Shown here: in pieces, positions 41,237 to 51,000 of the stretch
Position numbering within the stretch: the stretch's first letter is position 1
How the letters are laid out: every line of letters starts with the position of its first letter
Assembly (NCBI GenBank): GCA_000497835.1
Contig: KI547172.1
Location: forward strand, 313,352 to 377,351
DNA from: a gamma proteobacterium L18
GTDB lineage: Bacteria; Pseudomonadota; Gammaproteobacteria; Pseudomonadales; Pseudomonadaceae
Length of the DNA stretch: 64,000 nucleotides
Direction of reading: 5' to 3'
Notes under the pieces: generated by a model
Seen by the model: the letters and a program-made list of their open reading frames with translations, nothing else
Told to the model about the DNA's origin: nothing
Database searches by the model: none
Translations under genes and position numbers: made by a program

Positions 41237-42150
41237 GGTTCAAACTCCTTGTTTTGGTCGCGACCCAGCAGGTAACCGCCTGGGTTGGCCTGCAGGCGCT
41301 GGGCGATGGCCTTCAGGGCCGTCAGCGTGTCGCGCAGCTCGCGGACGGCCGGGGCCAATTGATTGAGGCCCTGCAGGCCGCCGTTGACGGCGTCGCGATT
41401 GTTGGCCAGCAAGGCGTCGAGCGTGGCGGCGCTTTGTTGCAGCGATTGCATGGCCTGCTGGGCGCTACCCATGGTCTGCCGGCCTTGCTGGTTGAGCAGG
41501 CCGTTGGCGTTGTGCACCAACTGGCCCGCCTGGTTCACTGTGCCGGAGGCCTGGCTGATCATCTGGCGAATCTCGTCGCGCTGGGCGGCTACCGCGCCGG
41601 TCACTTGTTCCACGTGCGCCAGTGTGGCGGTGAAGCGGTCGACGTTGTCGCTGGAAATCAGCCGGTTGGCGTTGGACAGCAACTGATTGACGCTGGCCAT
41701 CAGGTCATTGCTGTTGGTCAGCAAGCGGGCGATGGGCGACGGCGAGGCGACGATCACCGGCAAGGCGCCCTTCTCGCCCTTGAGTTCCGGACTTTGCGGG
41801 GTACCGCCACTGAGCTGGATGATCGAGGTGCCGGTGATGCCGTTGAGCGCCAGCTTGGCCAGGGTGTCCTGCTTGACCGGCGTTTCGGCCGTCAGGCGGA
41901 TGCGCGCCAGCACCCGGCGCGGGTCCTGTGGGTCCAGGCGCAGTTCGGTGACGTCGCCCACCTTGATGCCGCTGTACTGCACCGAACTGCCGCGCGACAG
42001 GCCGGTCACGGCTTCGTTGAATACCACTTCGTAGTCGTCGAAGGCGCTGTCCACACTGGACTTGGCCAGCCATAGCCCGAACAGCAATGCCCCGACCACC
42101 ACCAGCACGGTGCACAGGCCGATCAATACGTGATGGGCTCGGGTTTCCAT
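41233..42150 (-). CDS. MCE-domain (MlaD-like) substrate-binding protein
   Basis: A 305-residue protein. One N-terminal helix (about 9-30) anchors it in the inner membrane. The MCE domain runs about 38-118 (VTGLSRGSSVQYSGIKVGDV and LALNGITGTSIIQLSGG). A long helical region (about 140-290) rich in Gln, Asn and Ala follows, as in tunnel-forming MCE proteins. It works with the ATPase and permease in the same operon to move phospholipids across the envelope. Confidence 0.88.
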   Translation of the reverse strand: METRAHHVLIGLCTVLVVVGALLFGLWLAKSSVDSAFDDYEVVFNEAVTGLSRGSSVQYSGIKVGDVTELRLDPQDPRRVLARIRLTAETPVKQDTLAKLALNGITGTSIIQLSGGTPQSPELKGEKGALPVIVASPSPIARLLTNSNDLMASVNQLLSNANRLISSDNVDRFTATLAHVEQVTGAVAAQRDEIRQMISQASGTVNQAGQLVHNANGLLNQQGRQTMGSAQQAMQSLQQSAATLDALLANNRDAVNGGLQGLNQLAPAVRELRDTLTALKAIAQRLQANPGGYLLGRDQNKEFEP

Positions 42151-42151
42151 A

Positions 42152-42955
42152 TCAGACCTCGTTCTGCACGGCAGCCGCCCGCCGGGCTGCGCGGCCGCGA
42201 GGGCCGTGGAAGTATTCGTGAATCCAGGCGTCCGGGGTGGCCGCCACCTTGGCGATGGGCGCTGCCACCAGTACGCGTTTCTGCGACAACACCGCCACCC
42301 GGTCGGTGATGGTGTAGAGGGTGTCCAGGTCGTGGGTGACCAGGAACACACTCAGGCCCAGGGCATCGCGCAGGGTCAGGATCAGCTGGTCGAAGGCGGC
42401 GGCGCCGATGGGGTCCAGGCCGGCCGTGGGCTCGTCCAGGAACAGGATGTCCGGGTCCAGCGCCAAGGCCCGTGCCAGAGCAGCGCGCTTGATCATGCCG
42501 CCCGACAGCGAGGCCGGGTACTTATTGGCGGCCGACAATGGCAACCCCGCCAGGGCCAGTTTCACGCAGGCCAGGTGTTCGGCATCGGCGCGGCTCAGCC
42601 CGGCATGCTCGATCAATGGCAGGGCGACATTTTCGGTAACGGTCAGCGACGAGAACAACGCGCCCTTCTGGAACAGCACGCCAAAGCGCCGTTCGACCTG
42701 CGAACGGGCCTGGTCGTCGAGGGTAGCCAGGTCCTGCCCAAGCACCTGGATGTTCCCGGCATCGGGCCGGCGCAGGCCGACGATGCTGCGCAGCAACACC
42801 GATTTGCCGCTGCCCGAACCGCCGACCACGGCCAGGATCTCGCCGCGGTTGAGGTCCAGGTCCAGCTGTTCATGCACCACCTGGCGGCCGAAGCGGTTGC
42901 TCAGGCCACGCACCTTGATCACCGGTACGTTGGGGGCTGCGACGGTCCAGTTCAC
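42152..42955 (-). CDS. Mla-type ABC transporter ATP-binding protein
   Basis: A 267-residue ATPase. Walker A is GGSGSGKSV (a variant with V after KS), the signature is LSGGMIKRAALARAL, and Walker B is DILFLDEPTAGLDP. The start is a GTG at 42955 overlapping the permease stop (GTGA); a longer frame upstream is open but belongs to no family. The stop lies one base before the MCE gene start. Confidence 0.9.
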   Translation of the reverse strand: MNWTVAAPNVPVIKVRGLSNRFGRQVVHEQLDLDLNRGEILAVVGGSGSGKSVLLRSIVGLRRPDAGNIQVLGQDLATLDDQARSQVERRFGVLFQKGALFSSLTVTENVALPLIEHAGLSRADAEHLACVKLALAGLPLSAANKYPASLSGGMIKRAALARALALDPDILFLDEPTAGLDPIGAAAFDQLILTLRDALGLSVFLVTHDLDTLYTITDRVAVLSQKRVLVAAPIAKVAATPDAWIHEYFHGPRGRAARRAAAVQNEV

Positions 42956-44097
42956 CAGCGTATCTCCATGAAAAACAGGGCGGCGACGGCGTCCAGCACG
43001 ATCACCACGAAGATCGACTGCACCACGCTTGAGGTGGTGTGCGCGCCCACCGATTCGGCGCTGCCGCTGACCTTGAAGCCTTCCAGGCAGCCAATGGCGG
43101 CGATGACGAACGCGAATACTGGGGCTTTCACCAGCCCGACCAGAAAGTGCTGCACGCTGATGTCGGCCTGTAGCTTGGACAAGAACATCGCCGGTGAGAT
43201 CCCCAGCGAATAAGCACACACCACCCCGCCACCGACGATACCGCACAGCATGGCCAGGAAGGTCAGGGCCGGCAGCGACACCAGTAGTGCCAGCACCCGT
43301 GGCACCACCAGCAATTCCATCGGGTCCAGGCCCAGGGTGCGGATGGCATCGATTTCCTCGTTGGCCTTCATCGAGCCGATCTGCGCGGTGAAGGCGCTGG
43401 CGGTGCGGCCTGCCATGAGGATGGCGGTCAGCAGCACGCCGAACTCGCGCAGGAAGGAGAAGGCCACCAAGTTCACGGTAAAGATGCTGGCGCCGAATCT
43501 GGACAGGATAGTGGCGCCGAGAAATGCCACCACGGCGCCCACCAGAAAGGTCAGCAGGGCAACGATGGGCGCGGCGTCCAGCCCGGTCTGCTCGATGTGT
43601 GCGACCACCGCCGTGGTGCGCCAGCGCTTGGGGCGCAGCAGGCCACGGAACAGGGTTTCCAGGATCAGGCCGATGAAGCCCAGCAGTTGCAGGGTGTCCC
43701 GCCACACGGTTTCCACTGCGGTGCCGATGCGGCTGAGCAGTTGCAGGCCGGTATTGAGCTCGGGCTCCTTGGCTGGTTCGCAGAAGTCCTGCATGCAGCT
43801 GTACACCGTTTGCAGCAGCGCGCGCTTGGAGCCGGGCAGGTGCACCGCCGTATCAGCCAGGCGACCCAGGCGTTCGGCGCCCAGCAGCTCCACCAGCAGG
43901 GAGGCGCCGGCGGTGTCGATGGCGCCCAGTTGGTCGAGGTCGATGGGGGTGGTGGCGTCGTACTGGCTGGCCAGTTGCCGGGTCAGCTGGCGCAGGCGTG
44001 AATAGTGGGGGAGCGTCCAGTCGCCAACGATGTGCAGGCGCGGGGGCTGCATGCTGAAATCGAGGTAGGCATTGCCGTCGGCGGCGAGAATAGTCAT
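42952..44097 (-). CDS. MlaE-family permease with N-terminal STAS-like domain
   Basis: A 381-residue protein. Residues about 1-110 resemble a STAS domain (RLHIVGDWTLPHYSRL and LGAIDTAGASLLVELL). The MlaE permease domain with about five helices follows, including GRTASAFTAQIGSMKANEEIDA. In classical Mla the STAS protein (MlaB) is separate; here it is fused. ATG 44097 begins MTILAADGNAY. It is first in the operon permease, ATPase, MCE, lipoprotein. Confidence 0.9.
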   Translation of the reverse strand: MTILAADGNAYLDFSMQPPRLHIVGDWTLPHYSRLRQLTRQLASQYDATTPIDLDQLGAIDTAGASLLVELLGAERLGRLADTAVHLPGSKRALLQTVYSCMQDFCEPAKEPELNTGLQLLSRIGTAVETVWRDTLQLLGFIGLILETLFRGLLRPKRWRTTAVVAHIEQTGLDAAPIVALLTFLVGAVVAFLGATILSRFGASIFTVNLVAFSFLREFGVLLTAILMAGRTASAFTAQIGSMKANEEIDAIRTLGLDPMELLVVPRVLALLVSLPALTFLAMLCGIVGGGVVCAYSLGISPAMFLSKLQADISVQHFLVGLVKAPVFAFVIAAIGCLEGFKVSGSAESVGAHTTSSVVQSIFVVIVLDAVAALFFMEIRW

Positions 44098-44128
44098 GCA
44101 CCGAGCGTAGCAGCAACTGACTTGAAAC

Positions 44129-44302
44129 GGCGTCGTCTGCATCGCGACCAAGGTCGGCTCCTACGCCGTACGTGGTAGGAGCCGGCCTTGGCCGCGATGC
44201 AGGCGACGCCGTCCGTAGCAGCTGCCGAAGGCTGCGTCATGGCCTGCGCGGTGTGGCAGGCATTGCGCGGCGCCTGTGACGCGGCCTGGCGGCCGCTGCT
44301 AC
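44129..44302. repeat. Two REP inverted pairs
   Basis: The first pair (44129-44210) has arms GGCGTCGTCTGCATCGCGAC and its inverse GCGATGCAGGCGACGCC. The second (44215-44302) pairs GTAGCAGCTGCCGAAGGCTG with TGACGCGGCCTGGCGGCCGC and is the GCAGC-family element seen at 9740. Both lie between the Mla operon start and the DUF5924 gene end. Confidence 0.7.
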
Positions 44303-44313
44303 AGGATGTGATG

Positions 44314-45336
44314 CTACTGCGCGGAAGCGTTGTCGTCAGTGACCTTGAAACGCAACATGCCGATCATCTGCCCGTCCTCGGTGAGGATCTGCACCTGCCA
44401 CTTGCCCACCGGGTTGGGCGGCAGGTTCTGTTTGTGTGTCCAGGCTCGATAACCTTCGTCGCGCCCGCCGTGGATATCCAAGGCGATACGGTCCACTTCC
44501 TTACCGTTGAAGCGCCACACATGGTAGATCCGCTCATCCAGCCCGCGCGGTGCGTTGATGGCCGTGTAGGCGTACAGCCCGTTGGCGCGTATCTGGCTGG
44601 CCGACACGTTCTTGATACTGTCGCCGGGGTTGCGGGTGATGCTGTCCATGTCCAGGGTCACTGACTTCTGGGTGATCCACAGTGTGGCCGGCGGTACCCA
44701 CGAGCGCAGCAGCCAGCCGCAGCCGCCCACTGCCAGGGTAACCACCACCAGGGCCACGGCGCGCCGCCAGTGGTTGATGGGGAAGCTGGTGGCCAGGCTT
44801 GGGAACGACAGCACCATGGCCGTGCCCAGTGCCCATTGGAAGCTCTGCGCGGTGGTGATGTGCAGAATGATCGGCAGCGCGGTGAGCATGGCCGCGAACA
44901 GGGTCAGGGTGTGCAACGCCAGGAACAGCCACCGGCGTGGGGCGACGAACCTGTAGTACAGCGGGTCGGTGATCGACACCAGGCCGGCCACGGTCAGCAG
45001 GCCGGTGAATACCAACTGCCCGCTGTTCCAGGTCGTGGTGGTGTAAAAGAACGGCAGTACGAAGAAAAGGCTTTCCTGGTGGATCATCTGCGTCGCGTAG
45101 CGCAGCAGCGGCTCGGGGATCTCGCGCTGGAAGCGCCGGCTGAACCAGCGCGTGGCGCTCTGTTCGACCATCAGCCATACCCAGCTGACCAGCATCAGCA
45201 CGGCCACCCAGCTGGCCAGTTTGGCCTGGCGGTCCACCAGAATGAAGCTGCCGATGCCCGAGATGAAGCCGCCCAGGGCGATCACCCCGGGGTAGCGCTT
45301 GATGAGTTCGATGATGCGCAGGATCAGTGTGGGCAT
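44314..45336 (-). CDS. DUF5924 membrane protein with DUF2914-like C-terminus
   Basis: A 340-residue protein with about six membrane helices in the first 230 residues and a soluble C-terminal domain (about 235-340). The C-terminal part reads VWRFNGKEVDRIALDIHGG, then YRAWTHKQN, then VGKWQVQILTEDGQMIG, the pattern of the DUF2914 domain. The N-terminal PGVIALGGFISGIGSFILVDRQ fits DUF5924. Function unknown. Confidence 0.75.
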   Translation of the reverse strand: MPTLILRIIELIKRYPGVIALGGFISGIGSFILVDRQAKLASWVAVLMLVSWVWLMVEQSATRWFSRRFQREIPEPLLRYATQMIHQESLFFVLPFFYTTTTWNSGQLVFTGLLTVAGLVSITDPLYYRFVAPRRWLFLALHTLTLFAAMLTALPIILHITTAQSFQWALGTAMVLSFPSLATSFPINHWRRAVALVVVTLAVGGCGWLLRSWVPPATLWITQKSVTLDMDSITRNPGDSIKNVSASQIRANGLYAYTAINAPRGLDERIYHVWRFNGKEVDRIALDIHGGRDEGYRAWTHKQNLPPNPVGKWQVQILTEDGQMIGMLRFKVTDDNASAQ

Positions 45337-45406
45337 TTCGGCAATTCTTGGCAGGTGCAGGAAAAAACGCCGCCAAGGATACGCCCTTGCCTCCCTGAAT
45401 GCGCAA

Positions 45407-46792
45407 TTAGTGCCGTTTGTGCCTCAAGGCACCCCAGCCCAGCAGGGTCAGACCGCACACAACCAGTAGGACAACGCCCAGGGTGTAGAGTTGGTCGTAA
45501 CCGAGCAGAGGCTGTTCGACACGCACGTAGCCGCGGCCGGCGAATATCTGCCGCATCGCAGCATCGGCCTGGGCGAGCGTGACTTTGCGCAGGTCGCGGG
45601 ACGGGTCCTCGAAGCGGCCCTTGGCGTAGGTGGGCAAGGCGTTCCAGTAGAAGTCCGCCAACTGGCTGTTGCCCTGCACGCTCCAGCCCTGGCGGGCGAT
45701 GGTTGCCTGACGCAGACGCTCGAAGGTAGCGCCGTCCAGGCCATCCTTCTTCAAGCGCGTGATCATCTGCGCCATCAGTTCGCGGGCCTTGTCCACGTCG
45801 GCGCGGTCCAGGTCGGCGTTCAGGCTGAGCAGGCCGGTATCACCGAAGGCTTCGCGCTGGCTCCACGGGCCGTAGGACAGTTCGTGGTCCAGGCGCAGTT
45901 CCTTGTACAGTGCCCACTCCATGTAGACCTGCACCAGGTCCAGGGTGGCATCGGGCGTGTCGTCACTCAGGGCCGGCTCGGGGAAGAACACGTGCAGCTT
46001 GGCGCCATCGCCCAGCCAGCCCAGCGGCAGGGTGCGGTCGTAGGCGGCGCTGTGCAGGGTGACGGGAATGTCCGGGTGGTCGGTGGGTTTGACCGCGTCC
46101 AGGCTCGCCCAGGTGCGCTCCAGGTAGGCGGGCAGCACCTTGTCCAGGCCGCCCACCACGATCAGGGTCATGTTGTTGGGGGCGTACCAGTTCTTGCGCA
46201 CGGCCTCGACCTGGGCCAGGGTCATATCGCGCACCGGCGAGCGTTCGCTGCACTTGAGGCCCAGTTCCATGGCCAACTGGTCGCTGGCGGCATGGCCTAC
46301 GCCCTGCTTGTCCAGCCAGCGTTGCAGGTGCGAATAGTGGCCGCCGTCCTCGCGCTCGACGATGCGCTTGGAGATATCCAGGGCCTTCTGGTCGATGGTG
46401 GTCTTGGTGACTACTTCCAGCAGCAGGTCGAGCACCTTGCGCTGATTGGCGGCAGGCGCCTCGATCACGAAGGTGGTGTCGCTGTCGCTGGTGAAGGCGT
46501 TCCACTCCCCGCCCAGTGCCTGCATGCGCTCTTCCAGGCCACCTTCGCCGCTGCCGTCGATACCGCTGAACAACAGGTGTTCGAGCAGGTGCGGCAGTTC
46601 GCGTTCGTTGCAGGTGAAATCGTCAAAGCCTACGCCCACCACCAGGCGGATGGCCACGTGGCTGCGCTCGTCACCCGGTTTCATCAGCACCTGCAGGCCA
46701 TTGGGCAGCAGGTAGCCTTCTACCTTGTAGCGATCCAGCGCCTGACTTTGGGTGCAACTGAACAAAAGGCAAAGCAACAGCAGACAACGCAT
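45407..46792 (-). CDS. M16 family zinc peptidase, membrane-anchored
   Basis: A 461-residue pitrilysin-family peptidase with a signal peptide (about 1-18), the inverted zinc motif HLLEH (HxxEH) near residue 68 and the downstream helix of the family. A second M16 domain covers about 200-430. A single membrane helix near the C-terminus (about 433-453, LYTLGVVLLVVCGLTLLGWG) followed by RHKRH would anchor it in the inner membrane. Substrates are unknown. Confidence 0.87.
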   Translation of the reverse strand: MRCLLLLCLLFSCTQSQALDRYKVEGYLLPNGLQVLMKPGDERSHVAIRLVVGVGFDDFTCNERELPHLLEHLLFSGIDGSGEGGLEERMQALGGEWNAFTSDSDTTFVIEAPAANQRKVLDLLLEVVTKTTIDQKALDISKRIVEREDGGHYSHLQRWLDKQGVGHAASDQLAMELGLKCSERSPVRDMTLAQVEAVRKNWYAPNNMTLIVVGGLDKVLPAYLERTWASLDAVKPTDHPDIPVTLHSAAYDRTLPLGWLGDGAKLHVFFPEPALSDDTPDATLDLVQVYMEWALYKELRLDHELSYGPWSQREAFGDTGLLSLNADLDRADVDKARELMAQMITRLKKDGLDGATFERLRQATIARQGWSVQGNSQLADFYWNALPTYAKGRFEDPSRDLRKVTLAQADAAMRQIFAGRGYVRVEQPLLGYDQLYTLGVVLLVVCGLTLLGWGALRHKRH

Positions 46793-46853
46793 GGGTAGCT
46801 TCCTGCGGGAACCGGCTCAGACAGTGGAACAGACTGCCGGCGCCCGCGTACGT

Positions 46854-48512
46854 TCAAGGCGAATGCGCATCGTCGGGAACAGCGTCGGCTTGCAGGGCTC
46901 CGGTATCGACGGTTTCCAGCACCACGTAGGCGCTGCCGCAAAACAGCGAATTCAGCCGTTTCATGTCGGCGATCAGCTCCAGGTGCAGCGAGCTGGTTTC
47001 AATGCTTTGTACCACTTTACGCTGCAGCCGGCTCACATGGGCATGGGCCAGGCGCCGCTCCTGGGCACGGAAGCGGCGCTTTTCGCGCAACAGCTGGCGC
47101 GCGCTTTCCGGGTCGCCGCTGAGGAACACCGACAAGCCCAGGCGCAGGTTGGACATCAATTGGCTGTGCAGGGTGGCCAGCTCCTCCAGGCCGGTCTCGG
47201 AGAACTCGCGGCGCTGGGAGGTCTTCTGCTGCTGGATCTTGCGCAGCATGCGTTCGATCAGGTCACTGGCCAGCTTGAGGTTGATGGCCAGCTCGATGAT
47301 CTCGGCCCAGCGCCGGCTGTCCTGCTCGCTGAGGTCTTCGCGGGGCATCTGCGCCAGGTACAGTTTGATGGCGCTGTACAGCACTTCCACGTCCTCGCCC
47401 TGGCTGCGCACGGCCTGGGTCACCGCAGTCTGGGCGCCGCGCAGTACGTTCAGCAGCGCGCCGAGCATGCTGTCCACCAGGTCGCCGATACGCAGGGTTT
47501 CGCGTACCGCGTTGGCCAGTGCCAGGCTGGGGGTTTCCAGTGCGGTCAGGTCCAGGTGACGAGGCTTGGCGGTACCGTCGCCAGTTTCGCGCTCGGGCAG
47601 CAGCCACACGCACAGCCGCGACATGGGCCCCACTGTGCCCAGCATCAGCAGGCAGCGCACCGTGTTGTAGAGCAGGTGGAAGCCAATCACCAGGTTGGTG
47701 GGGTCGTAGGTCAGGCCGTCCATCCAGTGTGCCAGCGGCTCCAGCACAGGCACGATCAGCAGCAGACCGATCAATTTGTAAAGCAGGCTGCCCAGGGCGA
47801 CCTGGCGGCCGGCAGTGTTCTGCATGCTGGTGGAGATGAATGCCAGCAGGCCGCTGCCAATGTTGGCGCCGATCACCAGGCCGATCGCCACGGGCAGGCT
47901 GATCACGCCAGCTTCGGCCAGCGTTGCGGTCAGCAGCACCGCCGCTAGGCTGGAGTAGGAAATCATCGCGAACAGGGCGCCCACCAGGGCGTCGAGCAGG
48001 ATGTCGCCGGTCAGCGAGGCGAACAGCACCTTCACGCCCTGGGCATGGGTAATGGGCGTAGCCGCTTCGACGATCAGTTGCAACGCCAGTACGATCAGCC
48101 CCAGGCCGATGCCCACGCGGCCCATCTGACCTGCGCGGGTCTGCTTGCGCGACAGGAAGAAGATGACGCCGAGGAAGATCAGCAGCGGCGACAGCCACGA
48201 CAGGTCGAAGGTCAGCACCCGCGACATCAGCGCCGTACCCACGTCGGCGCCCAGCATGATCGCCAGCGCAGGCGTAAGCGTCATCAGCCCCTGGCCGACG
48301 AACGAGGTAGTGAGCATGGCCGTGGCGTTGCTGCTCTGCACCACCGCTGTCACCAGGATGCCGGCGATGAAGGCCAGCGGCCGCTTGGACATGTTCTGGC
48401 TGAGCAGGCGTCGCAGGTTGGAACCGTACACGCGCAGGATGCCCGTGCGCACGATGTGAGTGCCCCAGATCAGCAGTGCCACTGCCGATAGCAGATTGAG
48501 CAGGGTGAGCAT
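46854..48512 (-). CDS. Na+/phosphate cotransporter family protein with PhoU-like tail
   Basis: A 552-residue protein. The membrane half holds the duplicated NptA/PNaS repeat with QSSNATAMLTTSFVGQG in the first copy and SYSSLAAVLLTATLAEAG in the second. The C-terminal half (about 320-520) is helical and PhoU-like. Such proteins import or export phosphate, or sense it, depending on species. Confidence 0.87.
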   Translation of the reverse strand: MLTLLNLLSAVALLIWGTHIVRTGILRVYGSNLRRLLSQNMSKRPLAFIAGILVTAVVQSSNATAMLTTSFVGQGLMTLTPALAIMLGADVGTALMSRVLTFDLSWLSPLLIFLGVIFFLSRKQTRAGQMGRVGIGLGLIVLALQLIVEAATPITHAQGVKVLFASLTGDILLDALVGALFAMISYSSLAAVLLTATLAEAGVISLPVAIGLVIGANIGSGLLAFISTSMQNTAGRQVALGSLLYKLIGLLLIVPVLEPLAHWMDGLTYDPTNLVIGFHLLYNTVRCLLMLGTVGPMSRLCVWLLPERETGDGTAKPRHLDLTALETPSLALANAVRETLRIGDLVDSMLGALLNVLRGAQTAVTQAVRSQGEDVEVLYSAIKLYLAQMPREDLSEQDSRRWAEIIELAINLKLASDLIERMLRKIQQQKTSQRREFSETGLEELATLHSQLMSNLRLGLSVFLSGDPESARQLLREKRRFRAQERRLAHAHVSRLQRKVVQSIETSSLHLELIADMKRLNSLFCGSAYVVLETVDTGALQADAVPDDAHSP

Positions 48513-48694
48513 GAGAAAGGCCCCCTGTGGCTGGCTCCCAATGCGGGAGCGGATGAATGTGCGGCAGCGCGGCTTTTGGAGAAAATCTTTTTATGCCGTG
48601 GCTACTTAAGCTTTAGTCGGCCATGGGCCTGGGCGCCAGCATGGCACAGGAATTAGTGCCGTTGAAACAAAACTGTAATATTTGCATTGTTCTA

Positions 48695-48784
48695 TCGTGG
48701 GAGCGGGCTCTGCCCGCGAAAAGGCACATCGGTCAGTCAGGCGTTGCGCGGTGTTCTTTTCGCGGGCAGAGCCCGCTCCCACGA
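48695..48784. repeat. REP inverted pair, type CGGGCTCTGCCCGCG
   Basis: TCGTGGGAGCGGGCTCTGCC and CGCGAAAA oppose TTTTCGCGGGCAGAGCCCGC and TCCCACGA. A single copy of the same arm appears at 63949-63975. The rest of the 342-base gap upstream of the Na/Pi gene shows nothing. Confidence 0.75.
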
Positions 48785-48807
48785 GTTAAATGGCGAGTTT
48801 TGAAATG

Positions 48808-48832
48808 AAAAAAGGGGCCGATCAAGGCCCCC
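48808..48832 (-). terminator. Terminator of terC
   Basis: On the minus strand GGGGCC, TTGATC and GGCCCC are followed by TTTTTT. It lies 23 bases past the terC stop. Confidence 0.8.
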
Positions 48833-48854
48833 TTCTGCTCCGCTGCGCCCTGGG

Positions 48855-49622
48855 TTACTGACCCGGAACGTCCTTGCGAAGTTTCACCGGATCGCTCTGC
48901 TTGCGCTTTTTGGCCATCGCCGTGCGCATCTTGATGTTGATGGCTTCCACCGCCAGCGAGAAGCCCATGGCGAAGTACACGTAGCCTTTGGGGATGTGCA
49001 CGTCGAAGGCCTCGGCGATCAGCACCACGCCCACCACCAGCAGGAACGACAGCGCCAGCATTTTCAGTGACGGGTGCTTGTCGATGAAATCGCTGATGGT
49101 GCGCGAAGCCAGCATCATCACCAGCACGGCGACGACGATGGCCGCGATCATCACCGGCACATGGGAGACCATGCCCACGGCGGTAATCACCGAGTCCAGC
49201 GAGAAGACGATGTCGATGATCGCGATCTGGATGATGGTGTACAGGAAGTTGCCGCCCTTGCCTTTTGGCTCGTCGCCCTCCTCTTCTTCGCCTTCCAGGC
49301 CGTGGTACATCTCCTGCGAGCTTTTCCACAGCAGGAACAGGCCACCGAAGAACAGGATCAGGTCACGGCCGGAAATGCCCTGGCCGAACACCACGAACAG
49401 GTCGGCAGTCAGGCGCATCACCCAGGTGATGGACAGCAGCAACAGAATCCGCGTGATCATCGCCAATGCCAGGCCAAAGATCCGCGTGCGCTGCTGCATG
49501 TGCTTGGGCATGCGGCTGACCAGGATCGAGATCATGATGATGTTGTCGATGCCCAGCACGATCTCGAGCGCGGTGAGCGTTAAAAAGGCAACCCAGAGCT
49601 CCGGGTTGGTCAGCCATTCCAT
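48855..49622 (-). CDS. terC: TerC family integral membrane protein
   Basis: A 255-residue protein with about seven helices. Family motifs are LEIVLGIDNIIMISILV in the first helix pair and IDIVFSLDSVITAVGM in the second, each with the conserved Asp-Asn/Ser. TerC proteins are linked to tellurite resistance and to manganese/metal export. An acidic loop (LEGEEEEGDEPKGKG) lies between the halves. Confidence 0.88.
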   Translation of the reverse strand: MEWLTNPELWVAFLTLTALEIVLGIDNIIMISILVSRMPKHMQQRTRIFGLALAMITRILLLLSITWVMRLTADLFVVFGQGISGRDLILFFGGLFLLWKSSQEMYHGLEGEEEEGDEPKGKGGNFLYTIIQIAIIDIVFSLDSVITAVGMVSHVPVMIAAIVVAVLVMMLASRTISDFIDKHPSLKMLALSFLLVVGVVLIAEAFDVHIPKGYVYFAMGFSLAVEAINIKMRTAMAKKRKQSDPVKLRKDVPGQ

Positions 49623-49686
49623 GTTTTTTCCTTCGAGCGTGAGTGAGGCGCGCCGTACAGTGCGGCGCGCCTTCGGTAGGTAAATC

Positions 49687-51000
49687 TTAGCCGGTCAGGC
49701 TGCCGAACAACGGGAATGTGCCCAGCAGCAGCGCGGCGAGCATTATGCACAGGCACACCAGCACTGCCCACTTGAGGGTAAAACGCTGATGATCACCGAA
49801 TTCGATGCCTGCCAGGGCCACCAGCAGGTAGGTGGAAGGTACCAGCGGGCTCAGCAAATGCACGGGTTGGCCGACGATTGACGCCCTGGCCATGTCCACT
49901 GCGCTGATGCCGTAATGGCTGGCGGCTTCGGCCAAAACCGGTAACACCCCGTAATAAAATGCATCGTTCGACATGAAAAACGTGAACGGCATGCTCACCA
50001 GCGCGGTGATCACCGCCAGGTAAGGGCCCATGGCGTCGGGGATCACCGTCAGCAGGCTTTTCGACATGGCGTCGACCATGCCGGTACCGCTGAGGATGCC
50101 GGTGAAGATGCCCGCGGCGAAGATCAGCCCCACCACCGCCAGCACGCTGCCGGAGTGGGCGGCGATGCGCTCCTTCTGCATTTGCAGGCAGGGGTAGTTG
50201 ACGATCATGGCGATGCTGAAGGCGATCATGAACAGCACCGGCAGCGGCAGCAGGCCGGCGATCAAAGCGCCCATCAGGCCCAGCGTCAGGGCACCGTTGA
50301 ACCACAGCAGCTTGGGCCGGCGGGCCTCCGGGAACTGCGAAACGCTGATCTCGCTGTGATCGGGTTCGTCACCCGGCAGGTGCAGTTCGCCCAGTCGCGC
50401 CCGCTCCTTCTTGCCGTAGCCGTAGGCGATGGCCAGGATCGCCAGCACGCCAGCCAGCATTGCCGGGATCATCGGCACGAAGATCGCCGACGGGTCCACG
50501 TGCAAGGCGCTGGCGGCACGGGCGGTCGGGCCACCCCAGGGCGTCATGTTCATCACCCCGCCGGCCAGGATGATCAGGCCGGCCATGATCCGCGGGCTCA
50601 TGCCCAGGCGGCTGTACAGCGGCAGCATGGCGGCCACGCAGATCATATAGGTGGTGGCGCCGTCGCCATCCAGCGATACCACCAGGGCCAGCACGGCGGT
50701 GCCTACCGACACTTTCAGCGGGTCGCCTTTGACCAGCTTGAGGATCTTGCGCACGGCGGGGTCGAACAGCCCCGAGTCGATCATCAGGGCGAAATAGAGG
50801 ATGGCGAACATCAGCATCACGCCGGTGGGCGCAAGCTTGGTGATGCCTTCGAGCATCATCGGGCCGATTTTCGGGCCAAAGCCGCCGAACAGGGCGAACA
50901 GGATAGGGATGATGATCAGGGCGATCAGCGCCGACAGGCGCTTGGTCATGATCAGGCACATGAACGTGATGACCATGGCAAAGCCGAGGAAGGTCAGCAT
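49687..51000 (-). CDS. Citrate/metal transporter (CitMHS family)
   Basis: A 437-residue transporter with about twelve helices. Family segments include LALVVSLDGDGATTYMICVA, MNMTPWGGPTARAA and MPFTFFMSNDAFYYGVLPVL, which match the CitMHS family that imports citrate complexed to magnesium or calcium. The ATG at 51000 begins MLTFLGFAMV. Confidence 0.88.
   Translation of the reverse strand: MLTFLGFAMVITFMCLIMTKRLSALIALIIIPILFALFGGFGPKIGPMMLEGITKLAPTGVMLMFAILYFALMIDSGLFDPAVRKILKLVKGDPLKVSVGTAVLALVVSLDGDGATTYMICVAAMLPLYSRLGMSPRIMAGLIILAGGVMNMTPWGGPTARAASALHVDPSAIFVPMIPAMLAGVLAILAIAYGYGKKERARLGELHLPGDEPDHSEISVSQFPEARRPKLLWFNGALTLGLMGALIAGLLPLPVLFMIAFSIAMIVNYPCLQMQKERIAAHSGSVLAVVGLIFAAGIFTGILSGTGMVDAMSKSLLTVIPDAMGPYLAVITALVSMPFTFFMSNDAFYYGVLPVLAEAASHYGISAVDMARASIVGQPVHLLSPLVPSTYLLVALAGIEFGDHQRFTLKWAVLVCLCIMLAALLLGTFPLFGSLTG

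Noticed and set aside
42955..43705. N-terminal extension of the Mla ATPase
   Set aside because: The upstream frame lies wholly inside the permease gene and has no ATPase homology; GTG 42955 gives the proper domain start.
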